From the NCBI GenBank assembly GCA_035765415.1, contig DASTXR010000057.1, positions 47,677-111,676 on the forward strand: DNA of 64,000 bases, written 5' to 3'. Of this stretch, positions 44,012 to 52,487 are shown in pieces; position 1 is the first letter of the stretch; each line of letters starts with the position of its first letter. The notes below the pieces were generated by a model. It was not told the origin of the DNA, made no database searches, and saw only the letters and a list, made by a program, of their open reading frames with translations. Source of the stretch: CADEED01 sp035765415. Lineage in GTDB: Bacteria; Pseudomonadota; Gammaproteobacteria; Steroidobacterales; Steroidobacteraceae. The translations under genes were made by a program, and so were the position numbers.

Positions 44012-46900
44012 TCAGGTGCAGTTTTTCCTGAGCTCGCGCGAGGCGGCCAGCCGCGGGTCCGCAGGCAGCGCGTTGGCCGACCGCAAAGCGATGGCGGCGT
44101 CCAGCGCGGTGCATGCCGCGGACCGGTTGCCCGCGGCGAGTTCGGCAGACGCGAGCCGGCGCTGCGCCAGTTCCTCGATATTCCATAAATCGGCACGCCG
44201 CTTCGATGCCTGTATCCGGCGCAGCGCCTCGGCGGCCCCCGCGCGCGCGTCGTCCACGCGCTTGTCGGCCAGGTCCACGCTTACGCGCGCCAGCCGCGCA
44301 GTCTGCGTGTCGACTCTATCCGGATCCTTGTCGAATTTCTCGAGCAGGACTTCGGCTTCCGCCAGTGCACGACGTGCCTCATCCACTCGCCCCAGCCCCG
44401 CAAGCGCCTCGGCGCGATACGTGAGAATCGGATAGGTGACCGCACTCCGGGCGTTGGCGCCCCTGGCGTTTTCGGCGATTGCACGGTCGATCAATGACAG
44501 CGCTTCCGCGTAACGCGATTCCTCGATCGCCAGCGCCGCGGCCTGGCGATTCGTCGCCATGATCGAGCGCGCATTGTGTTTCTCGCGAAGCGCAATATTG
44601 CAGTCGTCGAGCAACTGGCGCGTGCGCGCAAAATCACCGATGCCCAACGTCGCGCTCGTGAGCGCGAGACGCGTCTGCTGTGTCCAGAGGTCGTCCTGGC
44701 CCGAGACGCGAACCCTGTTTGCCAGCGCCTTCTCCAGCCCTTCGGCGGCCAGGCGATGGCGGCCGCGGCGCACTTGCGTACGCCCGACGTCGAGCGCCGC
44801 GATCATGGTGTATCCGCCTTCGGGGCCCTGTACGAACGTGAATATTTCCACCGCCTGCGCCAGGTGCCGCTCCGCTTCCTCGAACCGGTATGTCTGCAGC
44901 AACGCGCGCGACAGCTGCTGGTGCCCGCCTCCGGCCGCATTGGATCTTGGGCCGTCCACGGCGATAGCGAGCGCAATGCCGCGTTCGTCGGCGGCGATGG
45001 CCTCCTCGAAACGCAACGTCATCTCGTAAGTGCGCGCGAGCCCGAGCCAGGCGGCCACCAGTTCGTGATGCGGTGGCAGCTTTTCCAGGATGCGGATGGC
45101 TTCCTGAAAGTGGCTCACTGCCTCGACCGGGTCGGCATTGGAGGTTCCCAGGCCAATCTGCGCGAGCTGCACCTCGCAACGCCCGCGCAGCAGCGACCCG
45201 CGATCTCCCTGCGCCTCGAGTAGTTCGATGGCTTTCAGCACGGCAGCGCGCGCTTCGTCGAGCCGTTGCCGGGTGCGCAGGAATTCCGAATGATCGATCC
45301 AGGCTTCCGCCAGCCGCGCGTCGCCCGCGCCGAACGTTTCTTCCGCCACGCGGATGCGCGCCTTGCCCAGCGCCTCCTGCTCGGGAAAGTTTTCCATCTG
45401 GGCATTGATGGTATGCAGCACGGACATGAGCTCCAGGCGCACCGCCGGATCCTGCGATTCGTCGGCGAGGATCTCGGCGGTGGCGATACCCATGAGCTCC
45501 TCGGCGGTGGTCTTGCGCGCCGCCGCGCCATCCGGGTGGCGCTCGCTGTTCGCCTCGAAAATCTTCAGTAGATAGTCTTTGACCGACGTCGCCTTCGCGG
45601 CCTCGAGCTTCGCGATGCGCGCCTGCTGGTTCGTCTCGCTCGCCTGGTAGAGCACGCCGGCGACGCCGATCGCGGTGGCGAGCGACACTCCCACGGCGGC
45701 GGCAACGCCGACCCGATGCCGGCGCACGAAACGGTTCACGCGGTACGCACGCGAGCCGGCGCGGGCCGCGACGGGCTCGTGGCGCGCGTATCGCCCGAGG
45801 TCTTCCGCCAGCGCCTGCACCGAGCCGTAACGTTCCTGCGGCGACTTGCGCAGTGCGCGATGGACGATGTCTTCGAGATCGTTGCCGAGCACGCGTTGCA
45901 GGCGCCGCGGCGAAACACCGCGCAGCGCCGCGGTTTTTTCGTCCACGCGGCCGGCCGCGCGACTCAGCGGTTCGGGTTCGTCATGGAGTACAGCGTGCTC
46001 CACCCTTGCGCCGACGGTCTCGCTACCGAAGGGCCGCACGCCGGCGAGCAACTGATATAGAAGCACGCCCAGCGAGTACACGTCGGTGGCAGTCGTGACT
46101 GGCTCGCCCAGGATCTGTTCGGGTGCGGCATAGGCAGGCGTGAATACGCGCCCCGTGATGCGCGTGAGCTCGGAGCGTTCGGCGCCAGCCCCCTCGGGCT
46201 CCAGGAACTTGCCGATGCCGAAGTCGAGCAGCTTCACCTCGCCTGCGGAGGTCACGAGGATGTTGGAAGGCTTGATATCCCGGTGGACGATGAGATTCGC
46301 GTGCGCACTCGCCACTGCCGCGCACACGCTCGCGAATATTCCGAGCCGCGCGGCAACGTCGAGGGAACGCGCATCGCAATAGACGTCGATAGCGTCGCCG
46401 CGCACGTACTCGAGCACGATGAACACCATGCCATCGCTGGCGCCCGCATCGAGCAGGCGCGCGATGTTGGGATGCGCGAGTTTTCCGAGCAGTTGCGCCT
46501 CGCGCAGAAAGCGGTCGCGCATGACCCCGTGCGCAAGGAACGGATGCAGCGATTTGATCGCGACCTCGCCCTCGTAGAGGCCATCGTCACGGCGCGCGAG
46601 CCACACCTCGCCCATGCCGCCCTTGCCGAGCTCGCGCACGATCCGATAGGGACCGAGCTTCATGTCCGCCTGCAAGGACTCGTCGCGGCCCGCAACGCTG
46701 CCGACATTCATGAAACCCCGCCGCGTCGCCTCTGCATCGGCATCCAGCAAGGCGCGCACGCGCGCGTGCAGCTCCGGCCGCGCCCTCGCAAGGTCCGAGA
46801 GCAGCTGCTCGCGGCCGTCGCGCGGCGTCGACAGCAGAATGTCGATGAGTCCCAGCGCCTCGCGCCAGGGACCCGTGGTCTGCACGTTGATGTCTCCCAT
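44012..46900 (-). CDS. Membrane Ser/Thr protein kinase with TPR domain
   Basis: Eukaryotic-like (Hanks-type) kinase of 962 aa. Kinase domain about 82-375: Gly loop GKGGMG 92-97, catalytic Lys116 (VAIKSL), HRDIKPSN with Asp208, DFG 226-228, APE 259-261. One transmembrane helix at about 396-419 (VGVAAAVGVSLATAIGVAGVLY). The extracytoplasmic part (about 430-962) is a long array of TPR-like helices (EALGKARIRVAEE, EAVSHFQEAIRIL, FEEAERHLAQAVEIF). All catalytic residues are present. It is divergent from a TonB receptor gene, which may be a target system. Confidence 0.94.
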   Translation of the reverse strand: MGDINVQTTGPWREALGLIDILLSTPRDGREQLLSDLARARPELHARVRALLDADAEATRRGFMNVGSVAGRDESLQADMKLGPYRIVRELGKGGMGEVWLARRDDGLYEGEVAIKSLHPFLAHGVMRDRFLREAQLLGKLAHPNIARLLDAGASDGMVFIVLEYVRGDAIDVYCDARSLDVAARLGIFASVCAAVASAHANLIVHRDIKPSNILVTSAGEVKLLDFGIGKFLEPEGAGAERSELTRITGRVFTPAYAAPEQILGEPVTTATDVYSLGVLLYQLLAGVRPFGSETVGARVEHAVLHDEPEPLSRAAGRVDEKTAALRGVSPRRLQRVLGNDLEDIVHRALRKSPQERYGSVQALAEDLGRYARHEPVAARAGSRAYRVNRFVRRHRVGVAAAVGVSLATAIGVAGVLYQASETNQQARIAKLEAAKATSVKDYLLKIFEANSERHPDGAAARKTTAEELMGIATAEILADESQDPAVRLELMSVLHTINAQMENFPEQEALGKARIRVAEETFGAGDARLAEAWIDHSEFLRTRQRLDEARAAVLKAIELLEAQGDRGSLLRGRCEVQLAQIGLGTSNADPVEAVSHFQEAIRILEKLPPHHELVAAWLGLARTYEMTLRFEEAIAADERGIALAIAVDGPRSNAAGGGHQQLSRALLQTYRFEEAERHLAQAVEIFTFVQGPEGGYTMIAALDVGRTQVRRGRHRLAAEGLEKALANRVRVSGQDDLWTQQTRLALTSATLGIGDFARTRQLLDDCNIALREKHNARSIMATNRQAAALAIEESRYAEALSLIDRAIAENARGANARSAVTYPILTYRAEALAGLGRVDEARRALAEAEVLLEKFDKDPDRVDTQTARLARVSVDLADKRVDDARAGAAEALRRIQASKRRADLWNIEELAQRRLASAELAAGNRSAACTALDAAIALRSANALPADPRLAASRELRKNCT

Positions 46901-47082
46901 CGCGCGTCGACGCTACAAGGTCCGCGAGCGTGCGGCACCGCATGAAAAACCACTGCTTCGACTATCTGCGACTTATTTCCGCCAGTACCATACGCGCCCG
47001 AACTTTCCATGGGTTCCGACGCTCCTAACTGGAGCATCGACAAGAACCAGTCAATCGCGGAGAACAGGTCATCAACTTTTCC

Positions 47083-49131
47083 TTGCCGGCGCGCCTCCTG
47101 GGTTTGAGCTTCCTTTGTGCAGACGCGCTCGCCCAGGCGCAAGCCCGGGCCCAGACAGATCCGGTCGCCCAGTCAGAACGTGTCGTCTATGACGCGGCGT
47201 TTTATGCCGCGTTCGCGCCGCGCACCGCTCTCGACATGGTCAATCAGACTCCGGGCTTCACGCTCAATATCGGCGACGTTGAGACGCGCGGCTTCACGGG
47301 CGCCGTGGGGAATGTGTTGATCGACGGCGAACGGCTGGGGGCCAAGAGCCAGTCGCTCGAAGACGTCTTGCTGCGCGTGCCGGCCAGCGAGGTGCTGCGC
47401 ATCGAAATCCTGCGCGGCGCGGATGTGGCCGGCGATGCCTCCAACGCCGCGGTGCTGGCGAATGTCATACGAACACGCACGGCCGGAGGCGGCACGTGGA
47501 TGGCCGGCTTCGAAATGACCAACGAGGAAAAACCCGAGCCCACCGGCCGGCTGGCCTGGAGCGGCCGCAGCGAAGACCGCGAATATTCCATCGGCGCCAA
47601 TACCTATAGCCACGATCACAACTCGGAAGGGCCGCGCGAAGTCACCGATGGCGCCGGAGAGCTCGTGGCGTTGCGCCGCGGCGGCTTTCCGCACGAACAA
47701 TCCGAATACGCGGTCAACGGCCAGTATTCGCAGCGCCTCGGTGAAGGAAGGATCGTGGCCACGGGGCAGGCGTTCTACGCGCGTTTCGCCGAGGATTTCT
47801 GGCTGCGGACCACGACGCCCGATGGCGTGCAGCTCGAGCGCGAGATCGATCCATACAACGAGGACACGCGCAGCGGCGAAGCCGGCGTGACCTGGCAACG
47901 CCCGCTCGACACCTGGGAGATGACGCTGACCGCACTCGCGACGCGCAAGGATTTCGAGAGCGATGTCATCTCCACTCACTTCGACGAAGCTGACGTGCAG
48001 GACGCCGAGTTCACGCAGGCGCTGCGCCAGCGCAGCGGGGAAACCATCGCGCGCGCCACGTTCGTCCGCCCGGTGACGCGCGGCCGCCTCGAGGCCGGCG
48101 CGGAAGTGGCGGTGAACACGCTCGACGGGGAGTCGGATCTCACGAGCGACACCGGCGCGGGACCCGTACCGGTGGACGTGCCCAACGCAAACCTGCAGGT
48201 CAGGGAGAATCGCGGCGAGGCGTTCATCAGCCACGCCTGGCAGATCAATCCGCTGTGGTCGCTCGACTCGCGGCTCGCCGCTGAAACCTCGCGATTGAGT
48301 TTCACCGGCGACACCGAGCAATCCGTTTCACTGACCTACGTGAAACCGCGTGTGCAGCTCACGCGAAAGTTTGGCCAGCACCAGTTGCAGATGCGCGTGT
48401 TCCGCGACGTGGGCCAGCTCGACTTCACCGACTTCGTGTCCACCGCCAGCCTCACCGACGACATCATCAACGGCGGCAATCCGGATCTGCGGCCGCAGAC
48501 GGAATGGGCGGCGCAGGTCGAGGGAGATCTGCGTTTCGCGAGCGACGCTGCCCTGCGCGTGCGCCTGTTCCATCACTGGCTGGAAGACGTGGTGGACCTG
48601 GTCCCCGTGGGACCGCCTGGCGTGCCCATCGATGCGCCTGGCAACATCGGCGAGGGCACGATGGACGGCGTGGAGCTTTCGCTTCGGCTGCCGCTGGCAG
48701 GTGTACTGCCGGGCGGCACTCTCACGGTCGGCGGCACGTGGCGCGATACCGATGTGGTCGATCCGCTGACCGGAGAGCACCGGCGCATCAGCGACTTCAT
48801 CGAAAGCGAGCTCAAGGTGGAGCTGCGCCAGGATCTCAATGCCGCGAAACTCGCGTGGGGTCTCACGTTCGAGGGCCTGACGCCCGACTACGACTATCGT
48901 TCGGCCGAGATCGACAGCTTCCGCCAGCTGCGTCGCCTCGACGCTTTCATCGAGACCACGTGGATCGCCGACACCAAGATCCGGCTGTTCCTGCAGAACG
49001 TGCTCGACGATTCGGAATTGCGCGACCGGCGCATCTACACGCCCGACCGCAACGGCGCGCTCAGCCTGCGCGAGACCAGCCGTTTCTTTCCCGAAATGTG
49101 GTGGATGCTGACCGTCTCCGGCAACTTCTAA
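47083..49131 (+). CDS. TonB-dependent outer-membrane receptor
   Basis: Outer-membrane receptor, 682 aa counted from TTG 47083. It has a plug domain (about 35-150: RTALDMVNQTPGFTLNIGD...RGFTGAVGNVLIDGERLG...VPASEVLRIEILRGADVAG) and a beta-barrel ending in Phe (LTVSGNF). It is shorter than most TonB receptors. The start is uncertain: no ATG or GTG with a ribosome binding site precedes the signal-like LPARLLGLSFLCADALAQA. The substrate is unknown; glycan oligomers fit the genomic theme. The stop codon abuts a REP-like element. Confidence 0.88.
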   Translation: MPARLLGLSFLCADALAQAQARAQTDPVAQSERVVYDAAFYAAFAPRTALDMVNQTPGFTLNIGDVETRGFTGAVGNVLIDGERLGAKSQSLEDVLLRVPASEVLRIEILRGADVAGDASNAAVLANVIRTRTAGGGTWMAGFEMTNEEKPEPTGRLAWSGRSEDREYSIGANTYSHDHNSEGPREVTDGAGELVALRRGGFPHEQSEYAVNGQYSQRLGEGRIVATGQAFYARFAEDFWLRTTTPDGVQLEREIDPYNEDTRSGEAGVTWQRPLDTWEMTLTALATRKDFESDVISTHFDEADVQDAEFTQALRQRSGETIARATFVRPVTRGRLEAGAEVAVNTLDGESDLTSDTGAGPVPVDVPNANLQVRENRGEAFISHAWQINPLWSLDSRLAAETSRLSFTGDTEQSVSLTYVKPRVQLTRKFGQHQLQMRVFRDVGQLDFTDFVSTASLTDDIINGGNPDLRPQTEWAAQVEGDLRFASDAALRVRLFHHWLEDVVDLVPVGPPGVPIDAPGNIGEGTMDGVELSLRLPLAGVLPGGTLTVGGTWRDTDVVDPLTGEHRRISDFIESELKVELRQDLNAAKLAWGLTFEGLTPDYDYRSAEIDSFRQLRRLDAFIETTWIADTKIRLFLQNVLDDSELRDRRIYTPDRNGALSLRETSRFFPEMWWMLTVSGNF

Positions 49132-49170
49132 TGGGGACATTCCTGATTTGCTAGCAAAAGGGGACGCGCC
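49130..49170. repeat. REP-like element, copy 2 (inverted)
   Basis: Reverse-complement copy of the unit at 42622-42661. It begins inside the TonB receptor stop codon (49129-49131) and ends 22 nt before the RidA-like gene. Confidence 0.85.
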
Positions 49171-49191
49171 TCCCCAATCCCAGGAGATCGC

Positions 49192-49701
49192 ATGAATCGC
49201 ATACTCGTTGTATCCACGCTCGCGTTCGCGCAATTGGCGAGCGCCGCCGAAGAGAAATACCCGATCAAACTCCCTACGCCCGGCGGCGAAGTGGTGCTGC
49301 CCGATGCCGGCGCAAAGGAGGCGCATGACGAATGGCGCTTTGCCGCCGCGCGTCGCGTCGGCGACATGGTCTACGTATCCGGCGTCATCGTGAATCGCCG
49401 GTCCGGCGAGGGCAAGGACGTGGCGGCGTTCAAGCTGCAGACGCGTCGCGCGCTGGAACGCCTGCGCGCAATTCTCGAAGCCGCGGGCAGCGACTTCCAG
49501 CACGTCGCCATGATCAACAGCTTTCACGTCTGGCAAGGTCCTAACTTCACCGGTTCGCGCGACGAGCAGTTCCAGGCGTTCGAAGAGGTGATCGACGATT
49601 TCATGAAGCCGCCCTATCCCGCGTGGACCGCGGTCGGCACCACCGGCCTGCTCTCGGACGGCGGCATCGTCGAGGTGCAACTCATCGCGAAGGTTCGCTG
49701 A
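49192..49701 (+). CDS. Exported RidA/YjgF-like protein
   Basis: 169-aa Rid-superfamily protein with a signal peptide (RILVVSTLAFAQLASAA), so periplasmic, unlike most RidA enamine deaminases. The fold signatures are VYVSGVIVNRRSGEG, ALERLRAILEAAGSDFQHVAMINSFHV and a C-terminal VEVQLIAKV. The Arg that binds the substrate carboxylate in RidA (PxRxxV region) is replaced in PAWTAVGT, so 2-iminoacid hydrolysis is doubtful. A normal ribosome binding site (CAGGAGA) precedes the ATG. It is bracketed by inverted copies of a REP-like element. Confidence 0.82.
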   Translation: MNRILVVSTLAFAQLASAAEEKYPIKLPTPGGEVVLPDAGAKEAHDEWRFAAARRVGDMVYVSGVIVNRRSGEGKDVAAFKLQTRRALERLRAILEAAGSDFQHVAMINSFHVWQGPNFTGSRDEQFQAFEEVIDDFMKPPYPAWTAVGTTGLLSDGGIVEVQLIAKVR

Positions 49702-49714
49702 CGGCGCCATTTGA

Positions 49715-49755
49715 GGCGCGTCCCTATTTGCAGCAAATCAGGAATGTCCCCATTT
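49715..49755. repeat. REP-like element, copy 3
   Basis: Direct-orientation copy of the unit at 42622-42661 with two base differences in its first half (CCCTATTTGCAGC versus CCCCATTTGCTGC). Lies 13 nt after the RidA-like stop codon. Confidence 0.85.
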
Positions 49756-49810
49756 CATAGCGGCAACCGCCGACAGATGCCCGCACGTCGGGTCGGGCAA
49801 GTTGCGCGCC

Positions 49811-50566
49811 ATGAGCACACCACTGGCCATCGACAGCCGCGGCACGGGCGGCCTGCCCATCCTGTTCGCGCACTCCTTCGCGGGCGATTCGTCCCATTGG
49901 ACGCCGACACTCGAGCATTTGCAGTCGCGCTGCCGCGTCATCGCATTCGATTTCCACGGACACGGCAAATCGCCTCCCGCGCACGGACGTTATTCCTACG
50001 AAGAACTCGCGAAAGACATCAGCGCGGTTGCTGACGCCGAACAGCTCGATCGCTTCGTGCTCGTGGGTCACAGCATGGGCGCGGCCATCGCTGCCGAATA
50101 CGCCGCCAGGCATGCGTCGCGCGTGAAGGCGCTGGTGCTCGTCGATGCGCCGCCGGCACCGGGCGCGGTACCGCCCGGGCAGATCCGGCAGATTCACGAC
50201 GCGCTCGAAAAAGACCCGTACGCGGTGGTCGAGCAGTTCTGGTCGCAGCAGATGTTCATCGACGCGCGTCCCGAAGTACGGCAACGCCTGCTCTCGGCAC
50301 TGCGCCGGCTGCCTCGAAACGCCACCATCGAGCTCACGCGTGAAGCATTCGCCGTCGACTCATCGCTCGCACTGCGCCGCTACCCCGGCCCGAAATTCGC
50401 GATCGTCACCCCACGCAATGACGCGCCTCTGAGCCTGCACAACGCGGTGCCGGACGTCACCCACGCGATCGTCAGCGGCACGGGGCACTGGATCCATCTC
50501 GACGATCCGGCCGCCTTCAATCGGGCCCTTGACGAATTCCTGAAGCGAATCTCCCATACGCCGTGA
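49811..50566 (+). CDS. Alpha/beta hydrolase
   Basis: Cytoplasmic alpha/beta hydrolase, 251 aa from ATG 49811 (a TTG at 49802 is in frame). The motifs are AHSFAGDSSHW (oxyanion), FDFHGHGKS, nucleophile elbow G-H-S-M-G (FVLVGHSMGAAIAAEYA), and terminal GTGHWIHLDDPAAF with the catalytic His. Resembles MhpC-type C-C bond hydrolases, esterases and haloperoxidases; substrate unknown. Ends 28 nt before the MFS transporter gene. Confidence 0.87.
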   Translation: MSTPLAIDSRGTGGLPILFAHSFAGDSSHWTPTLEHLQSRCRVIAFDFHGHGKSPPAHGRYSYEELAKDISAVADAEQLDRFVLVGHSMGAAIAAEYAARHASRVKALVLVDAPPAPGAVPPGQIRQIHDALEKDPYAVVEQFWSQQMFIDARPEVRQRLLSALRRLPRNATIELTREAFAVDSSLALRRYPGPKFAIVTPRNDAPLSLHNAVPDVTHAIVSGTGHWIHLDDPAAFNRALDEFLKRISHTP

Positions 50567-50594
50567 TATAGGTAGTCCTCGAGGGGGACTATCT

Positions 50595-51896
50595 TTGAAC
50601 GAATCACAGCGCCCGACGCACGCACGTTACGTCGTCGTCACATTCATGGTCACGCTGGCCATGGTCACCTACCTGGATCGCGCCTGCATCGGCGCGATGA
50701 AGCAGCACATCGCCGCAGACTTCAGTCTCGACGACGCCCAGATGGGCTGGGTGTTCACCTCGTTCATCCTGGCCTACGCGATCTTCGAAATCCCCACCGC
50801 GCGCTGGGCCGATCGCACCGGCGCGGGCGCCGTGCTCACGCGCATCGTGAGCTGGTGGTCCATCTTCACGCTGATGACCGCCGGCGCATTCAACTACGCC
50901 TCGCTGCTGGTCACGCGATTCCTGTTCGGCGCGGGCGAAGCCGGCGCCTTCCCCTGCGTGGCGCGCGTGTTGTCGCGCTGGGTGCCGCTGCGCGAGCGCG
51001 GCACCGCCAAGGGCATCTTCTTCGCCGGCGCCTATGCGTCCGCCGCACTGACCACCTTCACCGTGAACGCGCTTCTGCCGTTCATGAGCTGGCGCACCAT
51101 CCTCGTGGCCTTCGGCTGCGTCGGCTTCGTGTGGGTCTTTGCCTGGCATCGCTGGTTCCGCGACGAACCCACCGATCACCCCGCGCCCAATGAAGCCGAG
51201 CGTGCGCTGATAATCGCGGACCGCGCGCCGGTCGTGGCGAGCCCCGCGGGCCTTGCTTACTGGGCCGGGCTGCTCAGGCAGCGCAACGTGCTGCTGCTGT
51301 GTCTGTCCTACATGCCGAACTGCGCCACGTTCTATTTCTGCATCACCTGGCTGCCTAGCTACCTGCGCGAGCATCACGGCTTCGAGAGCACCCAGCTCGG
51401 CATGCTGGCCGCGTTGCCGCTGGCGCTGGCCATCGCCACGCAGTTCCTGGGCGGCTACTGGTCGGACAAGATCGTGGTGCGCTTCGGCCTCGCTGCCGGC
51501 CGGCGGACGCCGGGCGTCTTCGGATATGGAGTTGCCGCGCTGTTCGTCGTCGCCGCCACGTTGAGTTCCGACCCCAAGACCGCCGCGGTGCTCTTTGCGC
51601 TCACCGTCGCCACCTGCATGCTGACCACGGCGGCATCGTGGAGCACCTGCGTCGACATCGGCCGCGAACACTCCGCGACCGTGAGCGCCACCATGAACAC
51701 CTCGGGCCAGATCGCCGCGATCGTGATGCCGCTGATCGTCGGCTATTCGCTCAAGCTGTTCGGCAACTGGAACGTGCCGTTCTATTTGTTAGCCGGCCTC
51801 TACGTGATGGGCGCGCTGTGCTGGATGTTCATCGACCCGAAGAAGCCGGTGTTCGAAGGCGAGGAAGTTCGCGGGGCATTGCCGGTCGCGGCCTAG
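50595..51896 (+). CDS. MFS transporter, anion:cation symporter type
   Basis: Inner-membrane transporter of 433 aa with about twelve helices. TTG start with GAGGGGGA upstream. LDRACIGAMKQHIAADFSLDDAQMGWVFTSFILAYAIFEIPTARWADR is the typical N-terminal half of hexuronate/glucarate-type (ACS family) carriers, with a loop-2 motif (ARWADRTGAGAVLTR) and RFLFGAGEAGAFPCVARVLSRWVP. Likely imports a sugar acid or similar organic anion. Confidence 0.9.
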   Translation: MNESQRPTHARYVVVTFMVTLAMVTYLDRACIGAMKQHIAADFSLDDAQMGWVFTSFILAYAIFEIPTARWADRTGAGAVLTRIVSWWSIFTLMTAGAFNYASLLVTRFLFGAGEAGAFPCVARVLSRWVPLRERGTAKGIFFAGAYASAALTTFTVNALLPFMSWRTILVAFGCVGFVWVFAWHRWFRDEPTDHPAPNEAERALIIADRAPVVASPAGLAYWAGLLRQRNVLLLCLSYMPNCATFYFCITWLPSYLREHHGFESTQLGMLAALPLALAIATQFLGGYWSDKIVVRFGLAAGRRTPGVFGYGVAALFVVAATLSSDPKTAAVLFALTVATCMLTTAASWSTCVDIGREHSATVSATMNTSGQIAAIVMPLIVGYSLKLFGNWNVPFYLLAGLYVMGALCWMFIDPKKPVFEGEEVRGALPVAA

Positions 51897-52289
51897 TTCG
51901 GCGTTCGTCGCAAGCGATTTGCGAAATCGAACGAAAGCCCGTACGACGTATACGCTCATTTGAATCGCACGGAGACTGTTGAGAATTGTGGCGGCCATGA
52001 TCGCGCCATGCTCGGTGAATGCGAGTGGCGGGTATTTTCGATGCTGACCGTGACCCCCTCTTGTGATCACGAATTGTGATCTCAAGCTTTCCCACTCGTC
52101 GGGCCGCAACTCGATCAGGAAGTCAGGAGGAAACCGCTCGCGATTTCGTCGAACCTGTTCGTTGAGTCGCTTCGTCGTAACACCGTAGAGGCCAGCAAGC
52201 GTTGTATCTACAAGTATGCGCTGGCCTCTCACGTAAAATATTTGGTTCGCAATCTCGATCGTCTCGCGTACTGCAACTTCCTCTGACAT
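51789..52289 (-). pseudogene. Truncated ORF6N-domain protein
   Basis: The first 130 or so residues are an intact ORF6N domain (phage antirepressor-like DNA-binding): IFYVRGQRILVDTTLAGLYGVTTKRLNEQVRRNRERFPPDF...RKYPPLAFTEHGAIMAATIL. After ATNAELGRD the expected helical C-terminus is missing and the frame runs antisense into the last 108 bp of the MFS gene, ending in an unrelated tail. Either a truncated gene that acquired a chance stop, or a functional short form. Related palindromes lie inside and upstream of it. Confidence 0.7.
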
Positions 52290-52487
52290 GCAGAGGAGAT
52301 TGTCATCAGCCCGCCATTCCTCCCAGATCTGAATCCAACGCCATCGGAAAGAAATTCATGCATTTCTCTATTCGCGCAAGCTCGCAGGCTCTTAAGGTCG
52401 CAATTTGCGACCTTAAGATTCGGGTTTGCCGGTCGGGTGTAACGTCACAATCTGTGACCTTGGAAAAATTGGCCGCCAACCCGGGCT
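52290..52487. other. Spacer between the ORF6N gene and the large esterase gene
   Basis: Non-coding apart from the palindromes at 52391-52417 and 52444-52460. A lower-GC patch compared with its surroundings, consistent with acquired DNA. Confidence 0.4.
52391..52417. promoter_or_regulatory. Perfect palindrome upstream of the ORF6N gene
   Basis: CTTAAGGTCGCAA - T - TTGCGACCTTAAG: 13-nt arms around a single base. Related imperfect palindromes are at 52444-52460 (GTCACAATCTGTGACCT) and inside the ORF6N gene at 52061-52086 (GATCAC...GTGATC). Candidate operator or remnant of the mobile unit that brought ORF6N. Confidence 0.6.

Noticed and set aside
47009..47107. 32-codon ATG ORF overlapping the TonB receptor start, as a possible leader peptide
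   Set aside because: No ribosome binding site and ordinary composition; the overlap may be chance. It does leave the receptor start unsettled.
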